Shown: in pieces, positions 24,846 to 37,700 of the stretch
Layout: the number at the start of each line of letters is the position of its first letter
Numbering within the stretch: position 1 is the first letter of the stretch
Source of the DNA: Ulota crispa
Taxonomy: Eukaryota > Streptophyta > Bryopsida > Orthotrichales > Orthotrichaceae
Reading direction: 5' to 3'
Length of the DNA: 64,000 bases
Assembly (NCBI GenBank): GCA_963920765.1
Contig: OY987246.1
Coordinates: 3,412,501 to 3,476,500 of the forward strand
Translations under genes and position numbers: made by a program
The notes under the pieces: model-generated
What the model was told of the DNA's origin: nothing
Databases searched by the model: none
The model's input: only the letters and a program-made list of their open reading frames with translations

Positions 24846-25493
24846 TTAACCCGTGAATGCCCAAGGCACTTTTTGAGCTTTTAGGAATTTGTTCTAAGTT
24901 GAACAAAAAGCCAAATTTTTGATAAATTCTATTAGTTTTCTTTAAAATTGTAACCAAACAAAATCAAATTGCATATGTTAGAAATCACATAGGAAAAGAA
25001 AACACAACAATATCTCTTATGGATTGAAAGATTAGAATTTTTGATCATGAGGGTGTTAAAACTAAAAAATGACTTGAAGTTTTTCAATTCTCTTTTCATA
25101 GGTCAAATCTAGAAAAGGGTCACATGAAAAATATGGGCTTAAAGGACGTAACCTACATAACTCCAATCAATTTACGGCTTCTCAAAATCTCCTCTACAAA
25201 TTTTTTAAATGAATTTCTAGTGTGAATTTTTCTCCAAAGTCTAGTGTATTTTAGCTCATTTCCAAGAGCCCTCAACACCAAAAAAGTCAAGATTGCAATG
25301 GACACCCTTGCACAAAATCTTGAATAGAAAAATCATAGGCAACCATTTTCAAATTGGTTTTTTGACACTAAAAATAAACTTCTAAAGAAAAATTTAAAAA
25401 ATATATACTAAAAATAGAAACTTAGTTAGGTATTATAAAAGTTCAAAGTATTGTCAATACCATAATGTGATGCCTTGGGCATTCAGGGGTTAA
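24846..25493. mobile_element. TTAA-bounded MITE, 648 bp (piggyBac-like ends)
   Basis: TTAA at both ends encloses inverted repeats CCCGTGAATGCCCAAGGCA and, from the right, CCCCTGAATGCCCAAGGCA (one mismatch). TTAA target duplication with CCC-starting termini is the hallmark of piggyBac elements. No transposase is present, so it would be non-autonomous. Confidence 0.8.
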
Positions 25494-25561
25494 GCCAAGG
25501 TTTTCAATCCTAAAAATACCAAGGGAACCTATATTCCCAAAAAGATAAGATGGGTTATATA

Positions 25562-26445
25562 GTACAATGACCTGCAAGCTAGTTTCAATCACCCTATTTT
25601 ACCCTTCAAAAATCTTTGCAATTTTTAAAAAATAAGATTAGCAGTTTAGAATCTTGTACCATTATTTTATAATTCTTCTTCAATCCCAATAAAGCATACC
25701 AAGGTTTGAGTTTCAAAAAACCAAAATCCTATTTTTGGTGAATTATTTTACATAATATTCATGGTTTTACATGATAAATGATTAAAAAAAATTGGTAATG
25801 AATTTTTGAGATTTGATTGCATGGATGCATAAGAAACATCCACATGCACATCTTTCCTTCTAACAAGCATCTCCAAAAAGTTTTAAAATTCCTTCTCTGT
25901 AGATTTTAATGTTGGGGCGATTACAACCAAATCTTGTAAATTACATATTTCTTCATAGTAATTGAATTTTTTTGTTTGGCTTATACAATATAGTTAGGTT
26001 TAAATCTTTGAGCATAATGATATGGTTAATTTGCCAAAAAATAGTTAAAAATACATATATATCTAATGTACAAGACTTGATCATGATCACTCCAACATTA
26101 AAATCTACATAGAAGGAATTTTAAAACTTTTTGGAGATGCTTGTTAGAAGGAAAGATGTGCATGTGGATGTTTCTTATGCATCCATGCAATCAAATCTCA
26201 AAAATTCATTACCAATTTTTTTTAATCATTTATCATGTAAAACCATGAATATTATGTAAAATAATTCACCAAAAATAGGATTTTGGTTTTTTGAAACTCA
26301 AACCTTGCTTGCTTGATTGGGATTGAATAAGAATTATAAAATAATGGTACAAGATTCTAAATTGCTAATCTTTATTTTAAAAAATGCAAAGATTTTTGAA
26401 GGGTAAAACATGGTGAATGAAACTAGCTTGCAAGTCACTATACAA
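25562..26445. mobile_element. Foldback element with about 350-bp inverted arms
   Basis: Arms at about 25562-25915 and 26092-26445 are reverse complements with few differences. Matching landmarks include CATGGATGCATAAGAAACATCC on the left and its complement on the right. A loop of about 175 bp separates them. It is non-coding. The transcript or single strand would form a very long hairpin. Confidence 0.88.
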
Positions 26446-26718
26446 TCTACTAAAACAAGAGTTTTACACTTTGACCTAAAGATCATATCATGGGGCTTGA
26501 TAAACCATTGCATTCATAGATATTTCTCAATAAAATGCTATTTCTTCATCTATTACACAAGAATAGTATGTTTCTGATATCTTAGATTTAAAACTTATAT
26601 TTAGAGCTCTTAACTTAGAATTCAATATAGAAAAAATCCTAATATTTAGAAGCTCCTTTTGATGTGAGAGTTCATTAACATTTTTCATCTCTTGCCCCTT
26701 GGAAGAGGAATTCCATTA

Positions 26719-27648
26719 TTAACCCCTAAAGGCCCAAGCAGTTTTTTCTAGTGAAAGTCACTGTTAATTGCCACTTTGGGGGGAATGAGTAGAAAAGTAG
26801 GAAATAAAGCAAATCCAACCATAGGATCTTGCCTTAGACTATAAGAGGTACTTGTGGGAAAAAATTAGGTCATTCTAAATGGAGAGCAAGGAGATATTTA
26901 CATCTAAAGTGAAAAAAAAGGTTTCTTTTTGTGCTATCCAAAAAATTGCAAAAGCCTTTGTCCACACTTATAGGAAAAACATTACTCTACCCAAAGTTGA
27001 GGTTTATTTTTTCCATGTAGCAGACCAAGTTAGGTATGTGTGGGAGAATTTTCAATTCAATTGGACCTATACAACACATGGGGGAAAATAGTAAGTAAAA
27101 AGAAGTAGAGAATGAGTCAAATCACTAAATTGTTAAGAATTTAATTATTAAAATGAAAAAATGAAAATCCCAATGGTTATAATGTTGAGATAAACAATCT
27201 ACTTCCTTGGGTTTAGTTTTTTTCCAAAATATTTAAAATTGTGGAAAATAAAGGACTTCAAAGTTTATTTTAGAGTAGAGAATCCGTAACTGCCCACAAA
27301 CTAAAACATCTCATAACTTTCATCTCATCAATTGAATTTGAATGATTCAAAGCTTCTCACTTATAAAAAAATCTAAAGAACCAATTTTAGATTTCACTTT
27401 TTAGAAAATACAAAATTTTAAGAAGTTTTTGGGCTGCCCAGATTGCCCTTCCTCCCCCGGGCAACAAAAATTCTTGCATATCTTCTTTGTCAAATGTCAA
27501 AATGACAAAAAATTAAATTCCCGGGTAGGTCTTGGAATTTTGCCACTTTTGATAAAAGTTTAAAAAAATTACAAAAACTAAATTAGCTATAGGTACATGC
27601 CCAAAATCTCAACTGGCCCTTAGAGACAGCTGGGCCTTTAGGGGTTAA
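26719..27648. mobile_element. TTAA-bounded MITE, 930 bp, family B copy 1
   Basis: It starts TTAACCCCTAAAGGCCCAAG and ends with the inverse CCTTTAGGGGTTAA. The same family, with the same 930-bp length between the outer TTAA sites, occurs at 59505-60434, with recognisable similarity throughout. Neither copy codes for a transposase; the 70-codon frame at 26879-27091 is not preserved in the second copy. Confidence 0.85.
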
Positions 27649-28696
27649 GAAAAACATTGCTTAATCTTTTCAATTTTTAAAAATTTCCTTGGCTTAAGCT
27701 TTGCTCTACATGGCTTTGTGCATGTAGTTTATAGGGTGCCTTTATAAAATTTGAAATAAAAAATTTAATGCTCTTTCTATAATTGGATTGAAAATCAATG
27801 GCTCTTACAAGATCTGATTTTGTTAAGATAAGTATTAGTGTGGCCTTTTGCCTTTGGCCCAATTTTCACCCCCCCATGCCTCCCATGCCATCTCTACATG
27901 CCACCCATGGTTAAACTTGTACTTTACTTCAATTAACCTTGTACTCTACTTTATTTTTAAGTGGACACCCAAACTTTACTTTAGTTAAACTTGTATTTTA
28001 CCCTATTTTCACACTAGATTTTTCTTTGGCCAATCCGTAGTTTTCTAAATCTTTAATTCAAAAATACTTTGAAATTCAATAACTTTCCCATTGTAGGCCC
28101 AAATGCCACAAAACCAAGCTTGTGCACCCCTCATTTTTGAGCTTTCCTACAGTAACAAGTATGTGATGGGGGGATGCATAGTTTGGGAGATCTCAGTGTA
28201 ACAAACATCCAAACAAACATCCAAACATCCAAACAAACATCCAAACATCCAAACAAACATCCAAACAAACATCCAAACATCCAAACAAACATCCAAACAA
28301 ACATCCAAACATCCAAACAAAAATCCAAACATCTAAACAATCAACCTAATTTAAGATATTGATATTAATACGCTCTTCACTATAGTTAATTAGAGTTTAC
28401 TAGAGTTTACTTTAGCAAAAGAATCCCATGGATCAATAATAAAGGACAATTATTTTATATGATCTCCCTAGTGTACAATTGAAAACTTAATTGGAATAAA
28501 ATTACTTATGACTTCTAACTTCTTTCTTCTTGCATACTTTGGTCATATAACTTATCCTTTTGTAGTTTTGTTGTGTCTTTTATTCTTTACAGAGTTCATA
28601 TCAATCCTTAAACCCTGGACGCCCATGCGCAGGTGAAGGCGGGGCTGCTAGGCGAGGGCGGAATTTGAGGCGACTGGACCAAGGGAACAAGGGAAC
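27649..28696. other. Intergenic DNA upstream of midasin
   Basis: AT-rich sequence with a minisatellite at 28201-28345 and no gene. The last 90 bases (from about 28610) turn GC-rich and probably contain the midasin promoter and 5' UTR. No TATA-like element can be placed with confidence. Confidence 0.5.
28201..28345. repeat. Minisatellite of 12-bp and 8-bp units
   Basis: The array alternates AAACAAACATCC (long, L) and AAACATCC (short, S) in the order L S L S L L S L L S, followed by degraded copies. Because the mixture keeps frames open, long meaningless ORFs appear on both strands. Confidence 0.93.
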
Positions 28697-28720
28697 ATGA
28701 GGGTTGAGCTGAAAGGATGA
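28697..28720 (+). promoter_or_regulatory. Seven-codon uORF overlapping the midasin start
   Basis: An ATG at 28697 opens a seven-codon frame. Its TGA stop at 28718-28720 overlaps the midasin ATG at 28717 as ATGA. If the transcript starts upstream of it, ribosomes would terminate directly on the main start codon. That could lower midasin translation or allow reinitiation. Confidence 0.45.
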
Positions 28721-31700
28721 AGAAGCACAAGAAAGAGTTTGATTGTGGCGTGGCCTTGGAGAGGCTGCTAGCAAGGCACCCTCGTGTACGCGATGATTCC
28801 GAGGTTGCGGTCTTGTTGGAGCATCAAGAGAATGAAATTGTGGAAAATCGTGTCTTACAAGTGGTCCAGGACCTCGTCATTCGGCCCGATGTCGGGCTTG
28901 CGGCGCTGGGGTGCTTTCGGCCAATTTTGCCAAGAGTTTTGGATACTTTAGTGCAGTCCTTGAGGCAACTATGGAGGCAGGGGAGAGGCCCTCCCCTTGG
29001 AGAGGGCGAGGGATTTATTGGCATTTCGGCGCGGTTGCGAAGTGGCGGTGGATGGGACCTTGGGTTGCATGAGTATGCATGTATTATGTTCAGTCGACTA
29101 CTGGACTTGGCACCGTACTTGCTGAGGTACGTGGGAGTTCGTTCTTGCTGGATTGCATTCATTCTTGGAACTGGGTTCTGTAGATCGAGCGAAAATCCAA
29201 GTCCTGCATGCCCATGTTTGTTGAATCTGCTAAAAGACCTGAAAGGTAAAAGAGTTGGTTTTAGGGTTTTTGGGTTTAGGATTTAAGGTTTAAGAGACCC
29301 CCTCACTGCTCTCTACTTTGACAAGTACTGATCGTATGTGTCTTATCTTTGGTGCATTGGCGTGGCTTGTGATCAGCTCATTTCTTCAATATTTTGAGTT
29401 TGCTCCACCTCCATATGAGCGCCTTTTGCATGAAGGTGTGGAAATCTATCAGTCTATGCTAGATGCTGGTGAGGAGCAACAACCCTCAACATCAGGGGCA
29501 CCTGCATTCTGTGAAGTCGTGTATGCATCTTACCGTCTTTTACAATTGGAATCGACCGTGTTTCGGGAACTTTGGGACTGGAGTCCATTTCTAGACTTAC
29601 TGCGATCATCACATAAGAATTTAGATGATGAAGCTAGCTTAGATGTTCGATGGTGTGGAGTACAAATTGTATCTCAAATTTTGCAAATGAGCGACAAGGC
29701 TGTTGTGGAATTTAGCCACACGGTGGCTGGGCTGAGAGAAGAAGATAGTTTTGGCTGTCACATTCGGTGGAGAAGTTACTGCCAGAAAACGGCTGTCGAG
29801 AAGTTAGGAATGTACTTGGAGAAACCTGATCAAGCACAAGACCTAATGGTAGTTGAGGATGGTCCTTCCGATTGGAGTTTGAGAAGCGTTCAAGGTTGGA
29901 AAGGGGCGAATAGCTTTCACTTGCAAGTTTGTGGAATCGACCTTCCAGTTCGGCAAGATTTACGAGAGGGCAGGTAAGTATTTTTTTTTCGATCTTATGA
30001 AGCTTAATACTGGAGTGTTAGTAAGGTCATGCAGCTGTACAGTACAGTACAGCGTGTGCATTGATCTGTTGGTGTCTTGGTATTATTTCGGCGATTTAGG
30101 AATTTTTCTGACGCTGGCTCTTGCATTCTTTTCCAGGGCGTTGCCGCCGCCAAGAAAGTCATTATTAGTTTTGACACCAACAGTGAAACGGAACCTGGAG
30201 GCTGTAGTACTGGCATTGAACCAACTATATCCAGTGCTTTTAGAAGGACCTATAGGATCTGGAAAGTCGTCTTTGATTCAGGAGCTGGCTAACCTTACTG
30301 GCAACTTGGATGTCCTCTTTATTCACTTGGATGACCAGATGGACAGCAAAACACTCCTGGGGAACTATGCCTGCACTGAAATACCGGGAGAGTTTAAGTG
30401 GCAGCCTGGGACGCTCACTCAAGCAGTTGCGAGAGGCATGTGGGTAGTGTTCGAGGATATTGACAGGGCTCCTTTTGAGATTTTATCTGCTCTGATTCCA
30501 CTGCTGGAGGACCGAAAGTTGTACATACCAGGACGTGGAGAGATGGTGCCAGCCGCCGACAATTTTCGAATTTTCTCAACCGTTACACGGACGAGGCACA
30601 GGAATGCATTCGCAGGGGGGAAGAAGGAGATGCTGGGCAATCTTTGGAGGAAAGTAGTAATTGATGCTCCCAATGACGAAGAGCTTGCTGACATTATCCG
30701 CATCCGGTTCCCTTCTCTTTCACTCCTAGTCCCAAAACTCATTGGCACTTTTAATCTAGTCTTGCACATGGCTTCGCAGTCTGAACGTCCTGCTGACGGA
30801 CTACCAGATGTTTCAGTGTATGTAGGCCGTCAGTTTTCTACTCGAGATCTATTTAAGTGGTGTACTCGAATAATTTCGTCTTTAGGTTCTCTAATCGAAG
30901 GTGCTTCGGTTCTTTCGAGTTCTGCTCGAGAATGGATCTACGTGGAAGCCGCCGACTGCTTTGGTGCCTCGATAGCAAAGACTACAGAGCGGCATCTGGC
31001 TCTTTCAGTAATCGGACGGTTTTGGAATGTTCCTGTGCACCGTGTTAGTTTTTTATCGTCACTCAATAAGCCATCCATTCAGAAAAGTATCTCTTGGTTG
31101 CAAGTGGGAAGGGTTGGTCTTTCCTGTCAGCCTAGAACAGGGAATCCGCAGTCTTCTACTCGTCTTTTTGCAAACACCGGACATGCTGTACGCACCTTGG
31201 AAACTATAGCCATGTGTGTCGAACAGCAGGAATCGGTTCTTCTTGTGGGCGAGACAGGTACTGGGAAAACCAGTGTTGTGCAGCATCTTGCTTGGCAACT
31301 GGGGATGAATCTCATTGTGTTGAATATGAGTCAGCAGACAGATAGTGCGGACTTTCTTGGAGGGTACAAGCCAGTTGAAGCACAGGGTGTATGCATACCT
31401 CTACTTGAGACCTTCAATGCTCTGTTTCAAGACACGTTTCCAAAGAAGAAAAACACTGATTTGCTACAACATGTACAGCGCTTTGCTGAGAAGAGGAAGT
31501 GGGATAGGTTGTTGAAGTCGTTTCGAACTGTAATCGGAACAGTTTCGGCGCTGTTGGGTGCATCCTTTGACTCTGACTTAAGTTCGTCCATGAAAAAAGT
31601 GGAGGAAGCGGAATTCAATGGGCATTCTGTTGAGGAGCAGAGCCCCCCTAAAAGAAAGCGGCCTCTCAGTAGCACTCTTTTAAACCGGTGGCGAGCTTTC

Positions 31701-34700
31701 ACATCGGAGTTGCGAAAGGCAGAGCGGCAGGTTGAAGCTGCCAACACAGGCTTTGCTTTCTCATTTGTGGAGGGAGTGCTAGTGAAAGCTCTTCGAGAGG
31801 GCCATTGGCTTCTGCTGGATGAGGTCAATCTGGCTCCAGTTGAGACGCTGGAGAGATTGACTGGTGTTTTGGAAGGGGCAGCAGGCTCATTATCTCTCAC
31901 AGAACGTGGTGACGTGGAAAATGTGTCTCGTCACCCCAACTTTCGAATTTTCGCTTGTATGAACCCAGCAACTGACTTTGGAAAACGAGACTTACCAGTT
32001 TCTCTGCGAAATCGTTTCACGGAGCTATACATCGATGAGCTGACGCAGAAAGAGGACCTGCAGGCATTGGTATTTCAATATCTCCAGAATTCTGTTCCTT
32101 CTCCGCCTGTGGAAGACATCGTCACTTTTTACCTGAAAGTTCGAGAGGAAGCTGGGACCGAGCTCGTGGATGGAGCAAATCAGAAGCCACAGTATAGTTT
32201 AAGGTCGCTTGCAAGAGCACTTGAGTATACATGTGCTGCCATGTCTACGTATGGTTTTTTGAGATCATTGTATGATGGTATCTGCATGTCTTTTTTGACT
32301 CTCCTTGATCAACCAAGTGCTTTACGTATGGAGCAACTTATCAACGATGCTTTGTTTAACACTAAGGGACCTGATGCGACAAAGGATTTGAAGACTCTTT
32401 TCAAAGTCCCGCCTCAGCCTAGTCCGGCCCATGTTTTGGTTGAACATATTTGGGTGGAGAACGGTAACGCACAGCCTCCAAGGTGAGATCGTAACATTTT
32501 TCTATGGTTAGGCTGAAGTTGTATCCTTTAGTCAGCACTAACTGTTTGCACTGCTTCTCTTCGTCTTTTAGTATATCTGCTCATTTGCAATGCTAGTTTC
32601 CAAGTTGTTAGTGGATATTGCTTGTCGAGCGAGCGACGAAAGATTATTCACTACTTCTAGTTTTTTTCTAATATGTTCCATTGGCAGGTTGTCCTTGGAG
32701 TCCCGAGATCGGTATGTGCTGACAAAGAGTATCGTAGAGCATCTCAAGAATCTGGCAAGGGCAGTATTTGTTCGCAAGTATCCTGTTTTATTACAAGGGC
32801 CAACTTCAAGTGGGAAAACAAGTCTGGTCGAGTACTTGGCTACCGTAACAGGTCATCGATTTGTTCGAATCAACAACCACGAACATACAGATCTTCAAGA
32901 ATACCTCGGTTCCTACGTAACTGATTCTTCGGGAAAGCTGGTGTTCCAGGAAGGAGCACTTGTTGAAGCTGTGAGGAAAGGCTACTGGATTGTGCTAGAT
33001 GAGTTGAATTTAGCACCTTCTGATGTCCTGGAGGCTCTTAATCGGTTGTTAGATGATAACAGAGAGTTGTTTGTTCCGGAACTTCAGCTGACAGTCAAGC
33101 CGCATCCGCATTTCATGTTGTTTGCTACTCAAAACCCGCCTGGAATTTACGGTGGTCGGAAGGTGCTTTCTCGAGCATTTCGAAACCGGTTCATGGAACT
33201 TCACATTGATAATATTCCTGATGACGAGTTGTGTGTGATACTGAAGAAACGGTGTCAGATTCCAGGAAGTTATGCCGCCAAGATGATTGAGGTGATGAAA
33301 GTCTTGCAGCAGCATAGACAAGGTAGCAAGGTGTTTGCTGGTAAGCACGGCTTCATAACTGCTCGTGATCTTTTTCGATGGGCTGAACGGCATGGGAATG
33401 GTTACGAGGAGCTAGCCAGGGATGGGTACATGCTGTTGACGGAGAGGCTCCGGAAAGTAGAGCAGAAGGAAGTTGTGCAAGAAGTTCTTGAACAGCATAT
33501 GCGCGTGAAGTTGAATGTGGATCTGTTGCATGCTATGCAAGAATCCGAGACGTTTGAGGCCGTTAAGAAGCTGGCAGAGGCACCAGAGCATGTGCGTATA
33601 TTTGGTAGGATTGTTTGGACGAAGAGTATGAAACGACTTTTTAATTTAGTTGAGCACTGCGTTAGGCATTGCGAGCCTGTTCTGTTAGTAGGAGAGACTG
33701 GGTGTGGGAAGACCATGGTATGCCAGCTACTTTCTTTGCTTTACAATCAACGTTTACATATTTTAAATTGCCATCAGCACTCAGAGACGTCCGACTTTCT
33801 TGGTGGGTTTCGTCCAGTTCGGGATCGAGACAGCCTTGCTGTTAAGTTCCAGAAAGCTGCAGAGAGAATCGCCTCGATGGACTTGTTTCAAAAATTTTGT
33901 TCTGATAAGTTGCCGGTGAAGGTAGAAGACTCTGGGACGACGTTGACAATGGTGAAGAATGTCTTGTCAGGTATGTTGATCTACCACTCCCCATTCGTTG
34001 CGCTTTTTCTTCTACCCACCCTTCTGAGTTTTTTGTTATCCCTTGTTTTTTAGTAGGGTTGGTGATTAGCTTTTGTTTGACCAAGCATCCAATGGCAGGT
34101 TTTCACTGTCCAGCTTTTGATGATAGATCTCAATGAAAACCTTCAAGAACTTAGGTCTTCAGTGTTAATGTTCTTGTATATTGATTGGACTTGTGTGTTT
34201 TCCGAACTTTTGGTTATGTTAACCTAGGCTCTCTGCACTTGACAGAATTGAAAAAACGAAAACCAGGCACGAAGGGCAAAATGACCAAAGCAGCGATGCA
34301 TTTAAAAGAAGCTTTGAAGGAGATTTCAACGTACCACAGAGAGTGGCAATCACTTTTTGTGTGGCATGACGGTCCGCTCGTTCAGGCTATGCGCAATGGT
34401 GACATGTTTCTTGTGGATGAAATTTCTCTCGCAGAAGACAGTGTACTGGAAAGACTGAACAGTGTGCTGGAACCCAAACGTCTATTGGTAATTAGCATCT
34501 TTTTATTTTGGCTATCATTTGTTTTATTTGATTTTGTGGATCCAATCAGATGCCTTGTGGCCGCTTTGTGCTGACGAAATATGTACCCGATAATTTTCTT
34601 TGTGCATTCTCTTTGTTAATGCTGGTAACTCCGGATCGTCGTTTCACAGGTTTTGGCAGAGAAAGGAGGAGGTGCCGATGTGGAGGAGCTGATTGCCAAC

Positions 34701-37700
34701 CCAAGCTTCCGTATCTTGGCGACAATGAACCCCGGAGGAGACTTTGGCAAGAAAGAGCTGTCTCCTGCTTTGAGAAATCGGTTCACTGAGGTTTGGGTTC
34801 CTCCGATCAACGATGTAGGTGATCTAAGAAGCATTGCGGTGGATAGATTCTCAAAGCCCGACCTTGTCAAGCTGGTAGATCCTATGCTTGAGTTTTGGCA
34901 ATGGTTTCAGCATCATCATGAGGGCGGAAGGTCACTTTCCGTGCGAGATCTCTTGGCTTGGATTACTTATATTAATGTTGCTGAACCGGAGATTGGCGAA
35001 ATTCCTGCATTTATTCATGGCGCTTACCTGGTCCTTCTGGATGGAATTGGCTTTGGGCTTGGGCTTTCAAACTCAGCTACTCAACAGCTTCAAACGGAGT
35101 GCGCAAAATATTTGTTTGAGCGGTTACCTGAACATCCGAGACAGCTTGCAGTTGAATCAACCAAATTGAGTGACCACTCCTTTGGGTCAATGGAATTGGA
35201 CCCAATGGAGGTGGACACCGTCTCTGGAAGCAATCTGTTTGGAATACGCCCTTTTTATATAGCTAGAGGTGATTATAGGCCAACAAACATTAGCTTTGCA
35301 TTGGATGCGCTAACAACGAAGCGAAACGCGTGGCGAATTTTACGCGCCATGCAGCTTCATAAACCGGTTCTTATTGAAGGAAGTCCTGGTGTTGGTAAAA
35401 CGAGCCTGGTGACAGCTTTAGCTGCAGCCTCAGGTCATGCTTTAGTGAGGATCAATCTTTCTGAACAGACCGATATTATGGATTTACTTGGGTCGGATAT
35501 GCCAGTTGAAGGAGGAACTGGTGCAGAGTTTCAGTGGTCGGATGGAGCGTTTTTGCAGGTCAGTCGTATTCTTTGTTTCGTTCACGCTCTTTTTTTTGTA
35601 TATCAAATTTGTTGTTTTAAAACTTGGAAGCTAAGGCAGATGTTGGCATTGGGAGACAGAACTTGTCGTCTAGATCTTTAACAAACTCTGGGTTGTAGTT
35701 TCTCTGGTGTTCCTATTTCTGGAAGTGGGAGGGAAGCGTTTATTGCATCTCCTGTGGAGAGTACTGTTCTAGTTATTTTCAGTGATTTTTACTCATTTTG
35801 AAGTTGAAATGTATTTTGTTTGGCATTGTGTTTTCTGACAGGCTCTCAAAGCTGGACATTGGGTGCTTCTCGACGAACTCAACCTAGCATCACAATCAGT
35901 GCTAGAGGGCTTGAATGCATGCCTTGACCATCGAGGGGAGCTTTTCATACCTGAGCTAGGCCGCAGCTTCAAGTGCCCCTCCACGTTTCGTGTGTTTGCT
36001 TGTCAAAATCCCTTGTCTCAAGGAGGAGGTCGAAAGGGTCTTCCAAAGTCATTCTTGAATCGGTTTACCAAAGTCTACGTTGAAGCTCTCTCTGAAGATG
36101 ACTTTTCAGAAATTGCAAGCATCTTGCACCCTTCTCTGTCAAAGTCTATTTTGAAAAACATGATTGAGTTTAATTCTCGTTTGCATCAAGACACAATGGT
36201 TCACCAGAAATATGGTCACTCTGGCTCACCTTGGGAATTTAATCTTCGGGATATTTTACGATGGTGTGAACTTATCGAAAGGAACAAGGTTCTTCCATCA
36301 GATGGTGAAGCTCAATCTTGTTCTGCACCAGAAGATTATTCCCTCGATGTCATTTACCTCCAGCGTATGCGAACAGTTGGTGACAGGCGTCGAGTGCTCA
36401 GCCTTTTTCAAGAGGTGTTTGATACACAACTTGATCTTGAAACTTTTCCGGCAGTTTCTGTTCTTCCTGAGAAGTTACAAGTTGGGCGAGCTACTCTTCC
36501 TCGTAGAAACAGACCACGGTTGCAAGGCGATTTTGATATGCAGCTACAGATTTTGCCAGGCTTAGCGAACAGGTTAGTCTTTTGCATCTACATGCACCCT
36601 CTGTATTCGTCAACCTCTTTATTTGTCAATGTGCTTCATGTAATTTACTTGTGCGTCGTTAATAATAGTTGAGTATTTCTGCTTTATACCATACAACAGT
36701 TTATCTTCTCGCTCTTTCTAGAACAGATTTATCGACACAGAGCATGCTGAGTTGATTAATGTATTTTTTTGGACTTGAGTTGTTTATATATACAAACTTA
36801 TTTTGTCGTTTTAGGCCTTTCTTGTTTCTGAAAAGTCATGGTTGGGAGCAGGTTGGAAGCTGCCATGCACTGTGTTTCCAAGGGTTGGATGTGTATCCTA
36901 GTTGGACCTCCTGCGACAGGAAAAACTTCCCTTGTGCGCCTGATGGCTGCTCTTACTGGTAATTCTTTGCACGAGTTTACCTTGTCCAGCGCGACAGACA
37001 CAACTGAGCTGCTCGGTTGCTTCGAACAAAATGATCTCTTTCGACGGTGGCAGGAGACTGTGAAGTTAATCTATGACTCATTGAAGACCGTCTGCAGCTT
37101 CTGTTTGTCAGGTAGTGAACGTCTATTGCTTTGTCCTCTTTGATGATGAGAACAGCTTAGTGTGGGTACTTGCTTGTCCTGGCATTGGGATTACCTTGCG
37201 GCTAAACACAAGAACGGAAGTCACAGTTTCTTCCTTTTTGGATAGGGTAGATATTTGTGCTAATATGGTGTGTGGTGTATGGTTTGTCTTCAATATGCAC
37301 ATTTTGTAGAATACCTAGTTTTAACCCAATTTCATATAGAGTGGTTTTTAGTGCTAATTCCTAGTGTCTCTGTTTCAGATAATGCTTTGCAGGCTGATCT
37401 AAAAACGAATTTAGTGAAGAGCCTCTTTGGGTCTTGGGTTGCTTTTCAGAAGATGTTACGTGGCCGTGTAACTACTATCGAGCAGGAATTTGATCAAGGT
37501 GTGGTAGATCCAGTGGTTGTCACCATGCTTTTACAGTTTTTGGATCAGCTGCGTCAGACAGTGACATCCTGTGGCATGGCCATGGGTGATCCTGAGTTAG
37601 ACCCACACCAACTGTATCAAAGAGTGGCTCGTTTGAAGTCAAGTTTTGGACAGCTGGGAACTGCTGGGCGATTTGAATGGGTGGATGGAGGACTTCTGAA

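Noticed and set aside
28131..28362. Overlapping Cys/Phe/Trp/Asp-rich or Gln/Thr-rich repeat proteins
   Set aside because: They are translations of the 12/8-bp minisatellite, open in several frames on both strands.
36815..36851. Alternative acceptor at 36814 for midasin exon 8
   Set aside because: It would shift the frame before the sixth Walker A motif. The acceptor at 36851 keeps frame and joins LANR to LEAAM.
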